Origin: Candidatus Fermentibacterota bacterium
GTDB lineage: Bacteria; Fermentibacterota; Fermentibacteria; Fermentibacterales; Fermentibacteraceae
Assembly (NCBI GenBank): GCA_012523605.1
Contig: JAAYTY010000007.1
Span: forward strand, 1 to 14,270
Reading direction: 5' to 3'
Length of the DNA stretch: 14,270 nucleotides
The position numbers and the translations under genes are program-made. Every line of letters starts with the position of its first letter. Positions within the stretch are counted from its first letter, which is position 1. This document shows positions 1 through 6,813 of this stretch, piece by piece. Below the pieces are notes generated by a model. The model was not told the DNA's origin, did no database searches, and worked only from the letters and a program-made list of their open reading frames with translations.

Positions 1-18
1 AATCAGTACTCGAACCAT
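1..18 (-). CDS. Start of a leftward gene cut by the window edge
   Basis: Only six codons are present, reading MVRVLI from an ATG at 18-16 on the minus strand. The start is supported by a GGAGGAG ribosome binding site a few bases upstream and by a strong promoter about 30 bases before that (54-81). The hydrophobic beta-strand-like beginning fits many Rossmann-type or receiver proteins, but no function can be given from six residues. The gene is divergent from the DUF362/radical SAM unit. Confidence 0.6.
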
Positions 19-53
19 GACTCCTCCGTTCGTTTGACGGCCTACGGAACGAC

Positions 54-81
54 ATTCTAAGGCTCCCCGGCCTCCTGTCAA
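54..81 (-). promoter_or_regulatory. Sigma70-like promoter for the leftward edge gene
   Basis: On the minus strand TTGACA (81-76) is a perfect -35 box. It is followed after 16 bases by TAGAAT (59-54), a 5/6 match to the -10 consensus. The predicted transcript would start near 47 and give a leader of about 29 bases before the ATG at 18. The inverted repeat GGCTCC/GGAGCC (61-66 and 82-87) flanks the -35 and spacer and could be an operator. Confidence 0.65.
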
Positions 82-642
82 GGAGCCGCCTCTTCACCGG
101 AATGACGAATCGGTGGACCGCGGTTTCGCCTGGGGTCTCTTGATTCTCCCGTCTGATCGCAACGGCGCCAGCGGACAGGATCTTCGAGCACTGAACCCGG
201 AAGGCCGTCCCGTTCCCCGCCACGACCGATTGAAGGGAGATGTTTTCCGCAGAAAGCACACCCCGCCTGCCTGTACCAGGGCTCTGCGGGAAGCCTTCCG
301 CCCATGCCCCCGCCGAAGCAGTAGCTCGGCCGTCCCTTACCTTACACGATTGTTCGGATCCTGCGGACAGATTCCACACGGGCACCCGGCGGTCCCGTCA
401 TACACGACCACCGGTTCTGCGGCAGGATCGTGCACACTCCACCTGCTTTTGAATAGTCAATCCTCCCGACCGGGCCGGCCGGGGCCTGACGGAAAAGGAG
501 GAGACCGAGACAACGGGGAGCCCTGCTGGAACCTGAATAATGCACATCCTCGCGACAGGGCAAAGGTGCCGCTGTGAAAGGGACGAGCTTGTTATCTTCG
601 GACACAGGTGACGATGTATATTGGCCGGGAAGGGATGGTGGC
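82..642. other. Long intergenic region without a convincing gene
   Basis: Open frames exist on both strands here, but their third-position GC is near background and their translations look random, so none is called. The only structures I see are the perfect palindrome GGCCGGCC (474-481) and an unused SD-like AAAAGGAGGAG (494-504) with no start codon at a suitable distance. A ten-codon micro-ORF (614-646) ends on the likely TTG start of the next gene. No good promoter for the rightward genes is apparent; AATAAT at 536-541 and TATATT at 617-622 resemble -10 boxes but lack a -35. Confidence 0.5.
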
Positions 643-1656
643 TTGAAGGTCTTCTATGCCTCGACCGCCGGTGGAGTGCGCCGCGCGGTCTTCGACGTCA
701 TGGACGCGATGGATTGGGACGTGCTGCTGCCCCCCTCCGGCGACGTTCTGATCAAGGTCAATCTCACCTGGGACTTTCTGAGGCCCGGCGTGTGCACGGG
801 GCCGTGGGTGCTGGAAGCCGTTGCAGAAAGGCTTTCAGGGCGGTTCTCCAGGATCTTCGTGGGAGAGTCGAGCCAGATCCTCGTGGATGCGAACAGGGCA
901 CTCGAAACCAGCGGAGTGGGCGCGGTCGTCGAGCGCAGGGGGCTCGTCTGGCACAACTTCTCCGGGAACGAGTGGCAGACCGTCGAGCGAGACGGGCTTT
1001 CATTCTCGATACCCGCGATCTGCACCCGCATGCCGGTAGTCTCCGTGCCGGTCGTGAAGACCCACTATCGAACCACGATCTCGGCCGCGCTCAAGAACCT
1101 CTACGGCTGTCTCGACGACGGGCGGCACAACTACCACCACCGTCTTGCCGACTACCTGACCGCGGTTAACGAATGCATCCCCGTCGCATTCACGTTGGCG
1201 GACGGCACCGTGTCGCTCGAGGGCGACGGGCCCAAGCCCGGCATTCCCGTCTTCACCGGATTCGTGGCCGGCTCCTCAGACAGGGTGGCGCTCGACACCT
1301 CCCTGGCTCGCACAATGGGCTTCGATCCAGCGGGAATTGAGACGATCGTCCGGGCCGAGGGACGTGCAGGAACTTCCTCCGGACTGGAGGAGATCCCCGT
1401 TCCCCCGCTGGAAGCGGTTCCACGCTTCCGCCTGAAGCCGGCGGGGCCGAACTTCGTGGCGAGAGTCGAGAAGGCGCTCCGCGGCGGCAGAGGCGGCGGG
1501 CGTTCGGACGGCCCGTTCATGAAGCCCCTGAGGCTCGGAGCCCGGTACTGGTACAGGATCGCCTACCATCTCAGGGGCCAGCGCAGGGAGGCATTGCGCT
1601 TCATCTCCCGCATACCCTGCGGGGACCAGTGGCTGGGCCGGGAGGAGCCCAGATGA
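643..1656 (+). CDS. DUF362 family protein
   Basis: The protein is about 337 residues and matches the DUF362 family, whose biochemical role is not established. Family hallmarks are the VLIKVNL strand (residues 35-41), SVPVVKTH (134-141), the ALKNLYG segment (149-155) with following histidines, a LADGT motif (185-189) and a SSDRVALDT segment (211-219). Many family members carry a ferredoxin-type 4Fe-4S motif, but none is visible here, so this is the plain domain. I chose the TTG at 643 because AAGGGA lies seven bases upstream and good codon use begins there. An in-frame GTG at 574 would add 23 residues with poor third-position GC and no family likeness. The stop overlaps the next start by four bases (ATGA), so it is translationally coupled to the radical SAM gene and probably acts with it. 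The C-terminal 60 residues are Arg/Gly-rich and unrecognised. Confidence 0.8.
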   Translation: MKVFYASTAGGVRRAVFDVMDAMDWDVLLPPSGDVLIKVNLTWDFLRPGVCTGPWVLEAVAERLSGRFSRIFVGESSQILVDANRALETSGVGAVVERRGLVWHNFSGNEWQTVERDGLSFSIPAICTRMPVVSVPVVKTHYRTTISAALKNLYGCLDDGRHNYHHRLADYLTAVNECIPVAFTLADGTVSLEGDGPKPGIPVFTGFVAGSSDRVALDTSLARTMGFDPAGIETIVRAEGRAGTSSGLEEIPVPPLEAVPRFRLKPAGPNFVARVEKALRGGRGGGRSDGPFMKPLRLGARYWYRIAYHLRGQRREALRFISRIPCGDQWLGREEPR

Positions 1657-2702
1657 AGCTCGCAGGACAGATAGCCATGGGTTTCGACGCCCTTCTCGGA
1701 ATGCTCGGAAGGCGCAGGCCCGTGAACGTCATGGCATCGGTCACCGACAGGTGCCCCAGCAGATGCGCCTATTGCCGTATTCCCGAGAGGAACAGACCCG
1801 ACCTCTCGACGAACCAGTGGAAGCGCCTTTTCGACGAGATGGCCGCCGCCGGAACCAGGCGGATAGGCATCTGGGGGGGCGAACCGCTGGTGCGTGACGA
1901 CATCGTCGAGATCTGCAGGCACGCCCGCTCTCTGGGGATCTACGTCAGCCTCGACTCCAACGGCTATCTCCTCCCGGACAGGCTGGAGATCCTGGATGCA
2001 ATCGACCATCTGGTGCTCGCATACGACGGACCGCGGGAGGCCCACGACGCCAACCGTCAGCCCGGCAGCCATGACAGGGTGGTGGCGGCCATGGAGTCGG
2101 CCTCGGGCAGGGTCCGCCTCTGGACCATCACGGTCCTCACGAGGAACAACATAGATGCCGTGGACGACATCCTCGAAACAGCGAAGGAATACGGCTTTCT
2201 CGCAACATTCCAGACACTCCACCATAACGAGGAGCTCGGCCGGAACCCGGAGGGCATGATGCCTTCCAGCTCGGAGTATTCGAGGGTTTTCGCCAGGCTG
2301 GCGGAGCTCAGGCGCGGGGGAGCGCCCATCGCGAATTCGACCAGGTATCTGGAGAGCCTGGCGAAGTGGCCGGATCACCGCAGGACCACATCCCCCGGTA
2401 AGTTCCACGGGGTACCCTGCAGAGCGGGCTCCATGTACTGCAACATAGACGTCGATGGCACGGTTTTTCCCTGCTCGCTCCTGATCGGGCTCTATCCCGG
2501 AGCGCTCAACGCGCTCGAGGTCGGCTTCAGGAAGGCGTTCGAGGCGGCCTCCTCCCTGCCCTGCCAAGCCTGCGTAGCCGGCTGCTATACCGAGTACAAC
2601 TTTCTCTACAATCTGGATGTCGGTACGGCCTTCCAGTGGTTCGGCTCCGTTCGAGCCACCGACAGGGCGATGCGGGAAGCGGCCGCAAGGCGCGGCCTGT
2701 AG
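1653..2702 (+). CDS. Radical SAM protein with SPASM/twitch-like C-terminus
   Basis: This 349-residue protein carries the radical SAM cluster motif CxxxCxxC (Cys34, Cys38, Cys41, in CPSRCAYC) and a WGGEP SAM-binding segment near residue 80. The C-terminal cysteines (256, 263, 274, 304, 307, 311) include C-x12-G-x4-C and C-x2-C-x3-C. This suggests one auxiliary Fe-S cluster of the SPASM/twitch type found in peptide- and cofactor-modifying enzymes. The substrate is unknown: no small precursor peptide gene is evident nearby. The ATG at 1653 is preferred because GGGAGGAG lies just upstream and it overlaps the DUF362 stop as ATGA. A GTG at 1629 would add eight residues. The motif arrangement also resembles radical SAM proteins that act beside metal-cofactor genes, so a role in maturing a partner of the adjacent redox proteins is possible but unproven. 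Confidence 0.85.
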   Translation: MKLAGQIAMGFDALLGMLGRRRPVNVMASVTDRCPSRCAYCRIPERNRPDLSTNQWKRLFDEMAAAGTRRIGIWGGEPLVRDDIVEICRHARSLGIYVSLDSNGYLLPDRLEILDAIDHLVLAYDGPREAHDANRQPGSHDRVVAAMESASGRVRLWTITVLTRNNIDAVDDILETAKEYGFLATFQTLHHNEELGRNPEGMMPSSSEYSRVFARLAELRRGGAPIANSTRYLESLAKWPDHRRTTSPGKFHGVPCRAGSMYCNIDVDGTVFPCSLLIGLYPGALNALEVGFRKAFEAASSLPCQACVAGCYTEYNFLYNLDVGTAFQWFGSVRATDRAMREAAARRGL

Positions 2703-2955
2703 CCGGCCCTTCGGCCAGGAATATCCCCACGACGCAGCGGACCTGCATCCTCCTCGCATGCCGCAGACACGGACAAAACTTCGGCCACGGCCTCTCGCCA
2801 TGCTGCCTGCGCCACCCGGGCGGCCACCGGATGGAAGTCCCTCACGGCGATGGAGTGGAGGAACTGCCCGTCGGAGAGACGGCACTGCTCCGCCTCCGGC
2901 GAAGGTTCCTCTACCGGGCCTGCACGACGGTCTCCTGGACTGAGTTCAGGGCATG
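2703..2955 (-). pseudogene. Possible decayed gene fragment, minus strand
   Basis: From about 2914 down to 2703 the minus strand reads a stop-free frame in which a run of about 35 codons has almost only G or C at third positions. Its translation is protein-like, including the helix HPVAARVAQAAWREAVAEVL. Just upstream a different minus frame (about 2955-2911) is also codon-biased (ALNSVQETVVQAR) but ends in TAG at 2913-2911, suggesting a frameshifted remnant. No start codon or ribosome binding site is present in frame near the biased part. The VRDF...VAARVAQAAWRE pattern loosely recalls the C-terminal helix of malic enzymes, but this is a weak resemblance. The same periodicity could instead be read in the plus-strand frame, with a less natural composition (many Cys and Trp). 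Confidence 0.25.
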
Positions 2956-2963
2956 CGTATAAT
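2936..2963 (+). promoter_or_regulatory. Promoter for the aminotransferase-dsrC pair
   Basis: A perfect -10 box TATAAT (2958-2963) follows TGGACT (2936-2941, 4/6 match to the -35 consensus) after 16 bases. Transcription would begin near 2970 and leave a leader of about 73 bases with a small GC hairpin (2992-3010) before the ATG at 3043. The promoter overlaps the in-frame ATG at 2953, which argues that this upstream ATG is not the translation start. Confidence 0.55.
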
Positions 2964-3042
2964 AAGACAATCGCAATGTTCGGTATTCCGCCGAGCCCCT
3001 CGGGGGCTTGAAGTTGTCCAGTCTGCACCGGAAGGGATCAGG

Positions 3043-4245
3043 ATGGAAGATCTGATCTATCTCGACAATTCTGCGACATCGTTTCCGAAGCCGCAGGTGG
3101 TGTACGACTACATGAAGGAGTTCTACCAGTCCCACGGTGTCAGCCCCGGCAGGTCGGGCTTCGACAGGGCCCTGGAGGCAGAAGAGGTCGTCCACTCTAC
3201 GCGGAGGCTTCTTACGACGCTGTTCAATGGCACGGATCCCAACCGCCTCACATTCAACTACAACGCCACCGAGGCCCTCAACCGAATCATCATGGGCATG
3301 GTCGCATCGGGAGACCACGTGGTCTCTACGAATCTCGAGCACAACTCCGTCATCCGCCCCCTCAACCACCTTTCCCGCGACGGAGGCGTCGAGGTCACCT
3401 TCGTTCCTTTCGACTCCCACGGATACGTCGATCCCGAAGACATCCGGAAGGCGTTCAGGAAGAACACGAAGCTCGTCGTGGTCAACCATTCTTCCAACAT
3501 CATCGGTACCGTCCAGCCGATCCGCGAGATCGGCCGGGTGTGCAGAGAGGCAGGCGTGTACTTCGCCGTCGACGCCAGCCAGAGCGCGGGAGTGGTTCCG
3601 ATCGACATCCAGGCCATGAACATAGACCTGCTGGCATTCACCGGGCACAAGTGCCTCATGGGTCCGACCGGCACGGGAGGCTCCTATGTCGCCGAGAACG
3701 TACCGATCAGGTGCACCATGTTCGGAGGAACGGGAGTAAGGTCGGCCCATCCCTACCACCTCGACGAGTTCCCCTACAGAATGGAGTCCGGAACCATGAA
3801 CACCGTCGGCGTAGCGGGACTCAACGCCGGAGTCGGATGGGTCGTAGAACAGGGGATCGACAGGATCCACGGGCGCGAGATAGAGCTCTGGGAAAGACTG
3901 CGCAGGGGGCTCCAGGCGATAGACGGCGTGATCACCTACTGCGCCGAGGACACGGAGAACCAGAACCCGGTCCTCAGCATGAACATCGAGGGCATCGAGG
4001 CGGGGGACGTTGGCACGATGCTCGACGTCGATCACGGCATCGCCACGCGCACCGGTCTGCAGTGCGCCCCGCTCGTCCACGCACAGCTCGGAACGGACAG
4101 AATCCACGGAACCGTTCGCTTCAGCGTGGGTCCGTTCAACACGGAGGAGCACATAGACAAGGCCGTCGAGGCCGTCCGGGAGATAGCGTCGCTCGGGCGG
4201 CAGCGCCCTGTCGGCGCGGCGAAGACACGCCGGGGAGAGAGGTAA
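3043..4245 (+). CDS. Class V aminotransferase, cysteine desulfurase family
   Basis: This 400-residue PLP enzyme matches the cysteine desulfurase-like family TIGR01977 over its whole length. Visible hallmarks are the N-terminal YLDNSATSFPKP (6-17), NATEALN (74-80), EHNS with the PLP-stacking His100, VDASQ with Asp177 that contacts the pyridine nitrogen, and GHK with the Schiff-base lysine Lys203. LQCAPLVH places Cys341 where desulfurases have their persulfide cysteine. It would take sulfur from cysteine to form a persulfide and alanine; selenocysteine lyase-like activity is an alternative. I chose the ATG at 3043, with AAGGGA six bases upstream, because it opens directly on the conserved N-terminus; an ATG at 2953 lies inside the promoter. 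The stop overlaps the dsrC start (TAATG). This coupling to a sulfur-carrier gene supports a sulfur-transfer role. Confidence 0.88.
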   Translation: MEDLIYLDNSATSFPKPQVVYDYMKEFYQSHGVSPGRSGFDRALEAEEVVHSTRRLLTTLFNGTDPNRLTFNYNATEALNRIIMGMVASGDHVVSTNLEHNSVIRPLNHLSRDGGVEVTFVPFDSHGYVDPEDIRKAFRKNTKLVVVNHSSNIIGTVQPIREIGRVCREAGVYFAVDASQSAGVVPIDIQAMNIDLLAFTGHKCLMGPTGTGGSYVAENVPIRCTMFGGTGVRSAHPYHLDEFPYRMESGTMNTVGVAGLNAGVGWVVEQGIDRIHGREIELWERLRRGLQAIDGVITYCAEDTENQNPVLSMNIEGIEAGDVGTMLDVDHGIATRTGLQCAPLVHAQLGTDRIHGTVRFSVGPFNTEEHIDKAVEAVREIASLGRQRPVGAAKTRRGER

Positions 4246-4562
4246 TGGAAGTCATCCTGGTTGACGGAATGGAGCTCCACATCGATGGAGACGGATTCCT
4301 GCAGGATCCGCAGCTCTGGAACGAGAGGGTCGCAGAGGAGTTCGCACGCATCGACGGAATAGATGAGCTGGGTCCGAAGCACTGGGAGATGATCAGGTAC
4401 ATCCGCGGATTCTGGGAGCAATCCGACATGGCCCCGACCGTGCGGAACCTCTGCAGGCACACCGGGCTCAGGCTTCAGGAGATATACGCACTCTTCCCCA
4501 GGGGTCCCGCGAGAGGAGCATGCAGGATAGCCGGTCTCCCCAAGCCCGACGGCTGCGTCTAG
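4245..4562 (+). CDS. dsrC: DsrC, two-cysteine sulfur carrier
   Basis: The 105-residue protein is a full-length DsrC/TusE family member with the conserved C-terminal arm GLPKPDGCV. It keeps both redox cysteines, Cys93 (in GACRIAG) and the penultimate Cys104. True DsrC proteins use both to form a disulfide or a trisulfide, while TusE-type carriers keep only the last one. Other family signs are HWEMIRYIRGFWE (46-58) and APTVRN (63-68). In sulfate reducers DsrC accepts sulfur from sulfite reductase and is recycled by DsrMKJOP or, as proposed, by Hdr-like complexes. No dsrAB is seen here, so a wider thiol-redox or sulfur-relay role is likely. The start overlaps the desulfurase stop by one base. 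Its TAG lies on a CTAG that is also the stop of the convergent hdrB. Confidence 0.95.
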   Translation: MEVILVDGMELHIDGDGFLQDPQLWNERVAEEFARIDGIDELGPKHWEMIRYIRGFWEQSDMAPTVRNLCRHTGLRLQEIYALFPRGPARGACRIAGLPKPDGCV

Positions 4563-5458
4563 CCCGGCCGAGCCCGCCTTATCCTGGACACCAGGCCGTC
4601 CCTGGGTATGGCTGAAATGGATGCGACCTCCGCCGGGTCGAATCCCATGCATACAGCCAGCAGCTGGCAGTAGTCGAAGACGGGAATCCCCCTCTCCAGA
4701 CCTTCCTTCTTCTCCAGTTCGACCTGCATCCTGTCGAGATGTTCGAGGCAAGTGACGCACGATACCACGAAGGCCTCCGCGTCGGTCTCTCCCAGAACGG
4801 CCCTCAGTTTCCTGAAGGCGAACCCGGAGGCGCCCGCGAAGCTGCCCTTCACGAACCCCCCCGCCCCGCCGCAGCACTGCATCTCCCTGCTGTAGGTGCG
4901 AACCGAAGCCCCGAGCGCCTCCACGAGTTCACGGAGCATCCGTGGTCTCCCTGCAGGGTTGTCGAAACCGACAGTCTCGCTGGGATACAGCGTATGGCAC
5001 GGGTACTGCACGACCGCCCCGATGCCGTCCATCCTGAAGTCCAGTGACGCGGCTATCCTGTCGGTACCGACGTCGCTGTACAGGACGTCAATGACATGGC
5101 GCACCTCCACGGTGCCGCGGAAGGTCCTGCCCGCCTTTGCCAGGAGATGTTCGACCGCCTCCCTCCTGACGGAGTCCTCCAGGAGCTTCCTCCTCGCCAG
5201 CCTCAGCGAACTGTAGCACGAGCCGCATTCGGTGAGCATGGGGACGCCGAGCTCCTCCGCAATCGAAAAGTTCCAGGCGCTCACGGCGAGAGCCGCGTTC
5301 TCGTCGGCCGACGGGAATGTGCCGAAGGCCGGACAGCATGCACTGCCCTCCAGATCTACCAGCTCGACTCCCAGGCGGGGCAGAGTGAGCCTCATCGCCC
5401 TTTCGACGTCCGGACGCACCGCCGGAACGTTGCAGCCGAGGAAAAGCCCGAACCTCAT
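4559..5458 (-). CDS. hdrB: Heterodisulfide reductase subunit B (HdrB)
   Basis: This 299-residue protein has two complete CCG domains. The first is C9-x31-CC(41,42)-x35-C78-x2-C81, the canonical spacing. The second is C154-x40-CC(195,196)-x37-C234-x2-C237. In methanogen HdrB such motifs bind two non-cubane 4Fe-4S clusters that cleave the heterodisulfide CoM-S-S-CoB. Bacterial homologues are thought to act on another disulfide, and the neighbouring DsrC is the obvious candidate. HdrB would receive electrons from HdrC, encoded three bases upstream. The ATG at 5458 follows a G-rich ribosome binding region. It is the last gene of the seven-gene operon, and its stop TAG (4561-4559) is palindromically shared with the dsrC stop, with no visible terminator between the convergent genes. 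Confidence 0.93.
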   Translation of the reverse strand: MRFGLFLGCNVPAVRPDVERAMRLTLPRLGVELVDLEGSACCPAFGTFPSADENAALAVSAWNFSIAEELGVPMLTECGSCYSSLRLARRKLLEDSVRREAVEHLLAKAGRTFRGTVEVRHVIDVLYSDVGTDRIAASLDFRMDGIGAVVQYPCHTLYPSETVGFDNPAGRPRMLRELVEALGASVRTYSREMQCCGGAGGFVKGSFAGASGFAFRKLRAVLGETDAEAFVVSCVTCLEHLDRMQVELEKKEGLERGIPVFDYCQLLAVCMGFDPAEVASISAIPRDGLVSRIRRARPG

Positions 5459-5461
5459 GCT

Positions 5462-5971
5462 TCAGCCCCCGAACATGTATTCGTTGTTCCGCACCAGTTC
5501 GGTCTCGCGCAGCATTTCCCTGAACCTCTCGAGGAGCCCGGGGAACCTCGCGATCGTGGGCGGGACCTCCTCGAGCCCGAGCGCCCTCCTCTTGTCCCCC
5601 ACGCTGTCCAGCGCCTGCGTATGCCCCCTCTCGAAGATCTCGGCGACTGCAGCGGGGATGTAGGAGTCGTCTTTGGAGACCTGCCACCTGCGGATCGCGA
5701 GGCAGATCTCGAACGGATGCACTCCCATCGGGCACATCTCCTCGCAGGCGGAGCACGTGACGCAAAGCCACGGCGTCTCGTCTTCCAGGAGGCTCTCCTC
5801 GAGACCCAGCAGGATCTTGGTGACCAGGTTTCGGACGAACAGAGGCGGCGAACCCTCGGCGGCCGGGCAGCCGGAAACGCACGTGCTGCAGCTGAAGCAA
5901 CGGCGGATGTCTCCGCAGCGTTCCGTCACCTCGCGCCAGAGATCTCCATTCACCTCGGTGAGGTTCTGCAT
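5462..5971 (-). CDS. hdrC: Heterodisulfide reductase subunit C (HdrC)
   Basis: This 169-residue protein carries two classical 4Fe-4S motifs: Cys25, 28, 31, 35 (CFSCSTCVSGCP) and Cys70, 73, 76, 80 (CVTCSACEEMCP), each C-x2-C-x2-C-x3-C-P. The spacing and the VRNLVTKILLG segment between them are typical of HdrC, the electron wire from HdrA to HdrB. The protein is soluble, with no membrane helix, so it is not the membrane-linked HdrE/DsrM type. The ATG at 5971 overlaps the flxA stop (TGATG) and has GGGGAG about eight bases upstream. The C-terminal third is helical and charged with no further motif. It is slightly smaller than many bacterial HdrC proteins but complete. Confidence 0.93.
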   Translation of the reverse strand: MQNLTEVNGDLWREVTERCGDIRRCFSCSTCVSGCPAAEGSPPLFVRNLVTKILLGLEESLLEDETPWLCVTCSACEEMCPMGVHPFEICLAIRRWQVSKDDSYIPAAVAEIFERGHTQALDSVGDKRRALGLEEVPPTIARFPGLLERFREMLRETELVRNNEYMFGG

Positions 5972-6813
5972 CACCGGAACTCCCCGGGCAGGTTCTCGAG
6001 ATCGGCCAGTCTGAAGACCGGGCCGTCCGTGCACACGTACCTGCCGCCGATGCTGCACCTCCCGCACTTGCCTATTCCGCACTTCATCTTCATCTCGAGG
6101 GACACGTGCGTCCGTTCGGGCGCCACCCCGAGTCCGGCCAGCACAGGTATGGTGTGTCTGATCATCGCGGGCGGCCCGCAGACCAGGGCGGTCGTCCGCC
6201 CGGCGTCGATATCAAGGCGACGGAGTGCGTCCGGAACTGTCCCGGTAAGCCCTGTCCAGCTTCCATCTCCGCGATCCACAGTGACTGCGAGACGCACGTC
6301 TCGCCTTTCTCCCCACTCCTCCAGATCGTCCCGGTAGAGGAGGAGACCGGGGCTCCTCGCTCCGAAGACCACCGTGATGTCGCCGAAGCGGCTGCGGTTG
6401 GATTGCTTCAGAACGAATCTGGCGAGGGCGCGCAGGGTGGAGAATCCGAACCCGCCCCCCGCGAGAAGCAGATCCCCGCCTTCCAGCTCGCTCATGGGAT
6501 AGCCGTTCCCGAGAGGCCCCCTCAGGCCTACGGACTCTCCGGGCTCGAGGTGGTGCAGCGCCGTCGTGACGCGTCCGACCCTGCTGATCGTGAAGTCCAG
6601 AAGGCCGCCTTCGGCAGGCGAGGAGGCTATTCCGAACGGAGCTTCTCCCACGCCCAGGATGGAGAGTTCGGCGAACTGGCCCGGGACGAAATCGAAGGCG
6701 CCTCTGTCTGCATCCGCCGGAAAGGAGAGGGTGAGAGTCCTTATTCCTCCGTCCACGGTCTCGACTCTGTTCCTTTCGACGGTCATGGGGATGGGCACGA
6801 AGGGATTCCTCAC
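5971..6813 (-). CDS. flxA: FlxA-like FAD/NAD(P)H oxidoreductase subunit
   Basis: This 280-residue ferredoxin-NADP reductase family protein resembles sulfhydrogenase gamma, AsrB and FlxA. The FAD domain includes VPGQFAEL (43-50) and GEAPFGIASSP (56-66), which replaces the usual RxYS motif as is normal in this subfamily. The nucleotide domain shows AGGGFGFSTLRAL (118-130) and CGPPAM (212-217). The C-terminus has Cys245, 250, 253, 261 (C-x4-C-x2-C-x7-C), the PyrK-like 2Fe-2S site. It should oxidise NADH and feed electrons through the Fe-S subunits to FlxD and HdrA. The GTG start at 6813 overlaps the previous stop by four bases (GTGA) and has GGAGG just upstream. NAD versus NADP preference cannot be read safely from the sequence. 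Confidence 0.85.
   Translation of the reverse strand: MRNPFVPIPMTVERNRVETVDGGIRTLTLSFPADADRGAFDFVPGQFAELSILGVGEAPFGIASSPAEGGLLDFTISRVGRVTTALHHLEPGESVGLRGPLGNGYPMSELEGGDLLLAGGGFGFSTLRALARFVLKQSNRSRFGDITVVFGARSPGLLLYRDDLEEWGERRDVRLAVTVDRGDGSWTGLTGTVPDALRRLDIDAGRTTALVCGPPAMIRHTIPVLAGLGVAPERTHVSLEMKMKCGIGKCGRCSIGGRYVCTDGPVFRLADLENLPGEFR

Larger units (their letters stand above)
2703..3042. other. Intergenic region with promoter, hairpin and a coding-like remnant
   Basis: These 340 bases separate the radical SAM gene from the aminotransferase gene. They hold a possible decayed minus-strand gene (2703-2955), a promoter (2936-2963) and a small hairpin (2992-3010: AGCCCC, loop TCG, GGGGCT, extended by two more pairs, one a G-T) in the leader of the next gene. 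A short plus-strand frame (2831-2962, 43 codons) has fair codon use but no ribosome binding site and ends in the promoter, so I do not call it. There is no clear terminator after the radical SAM gene. Confidence 0.5.

Noticed and set aside
471..487. GC-rich GGCCGGCC segment as a terminator
   Set aside because: No hairpin with a loop plus T-tract can be formed and no gene ends nearby.
113..577. Plus-strand frame of 154 codons in the left intergenic region
   Set aside because: Composition is Arg/Pro/Ser-rich and random-looking, third-position GC is not raised and there is no ribosome binding site.
574..642. GTG at 574 as start of the DUF362 gene
   Set aside because: The 23 extra codons have low third-position GC and no family match. 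It remains possible, since AAGG lies upstream.
1563..2885. Long minus-strand frame (440 codons) opposite the radical SAM gene
   Set aside because: It is opposite a strong radical SAM gene and has no recognisable domains or start signals.
2953..3042. ATG at 2953 as start of the desulfurase gene
   Set aside because: It overlaps a perfect -10 box, lacks a ribosome binding site, and would add 30 non-conserved residues before the family N-terminus.
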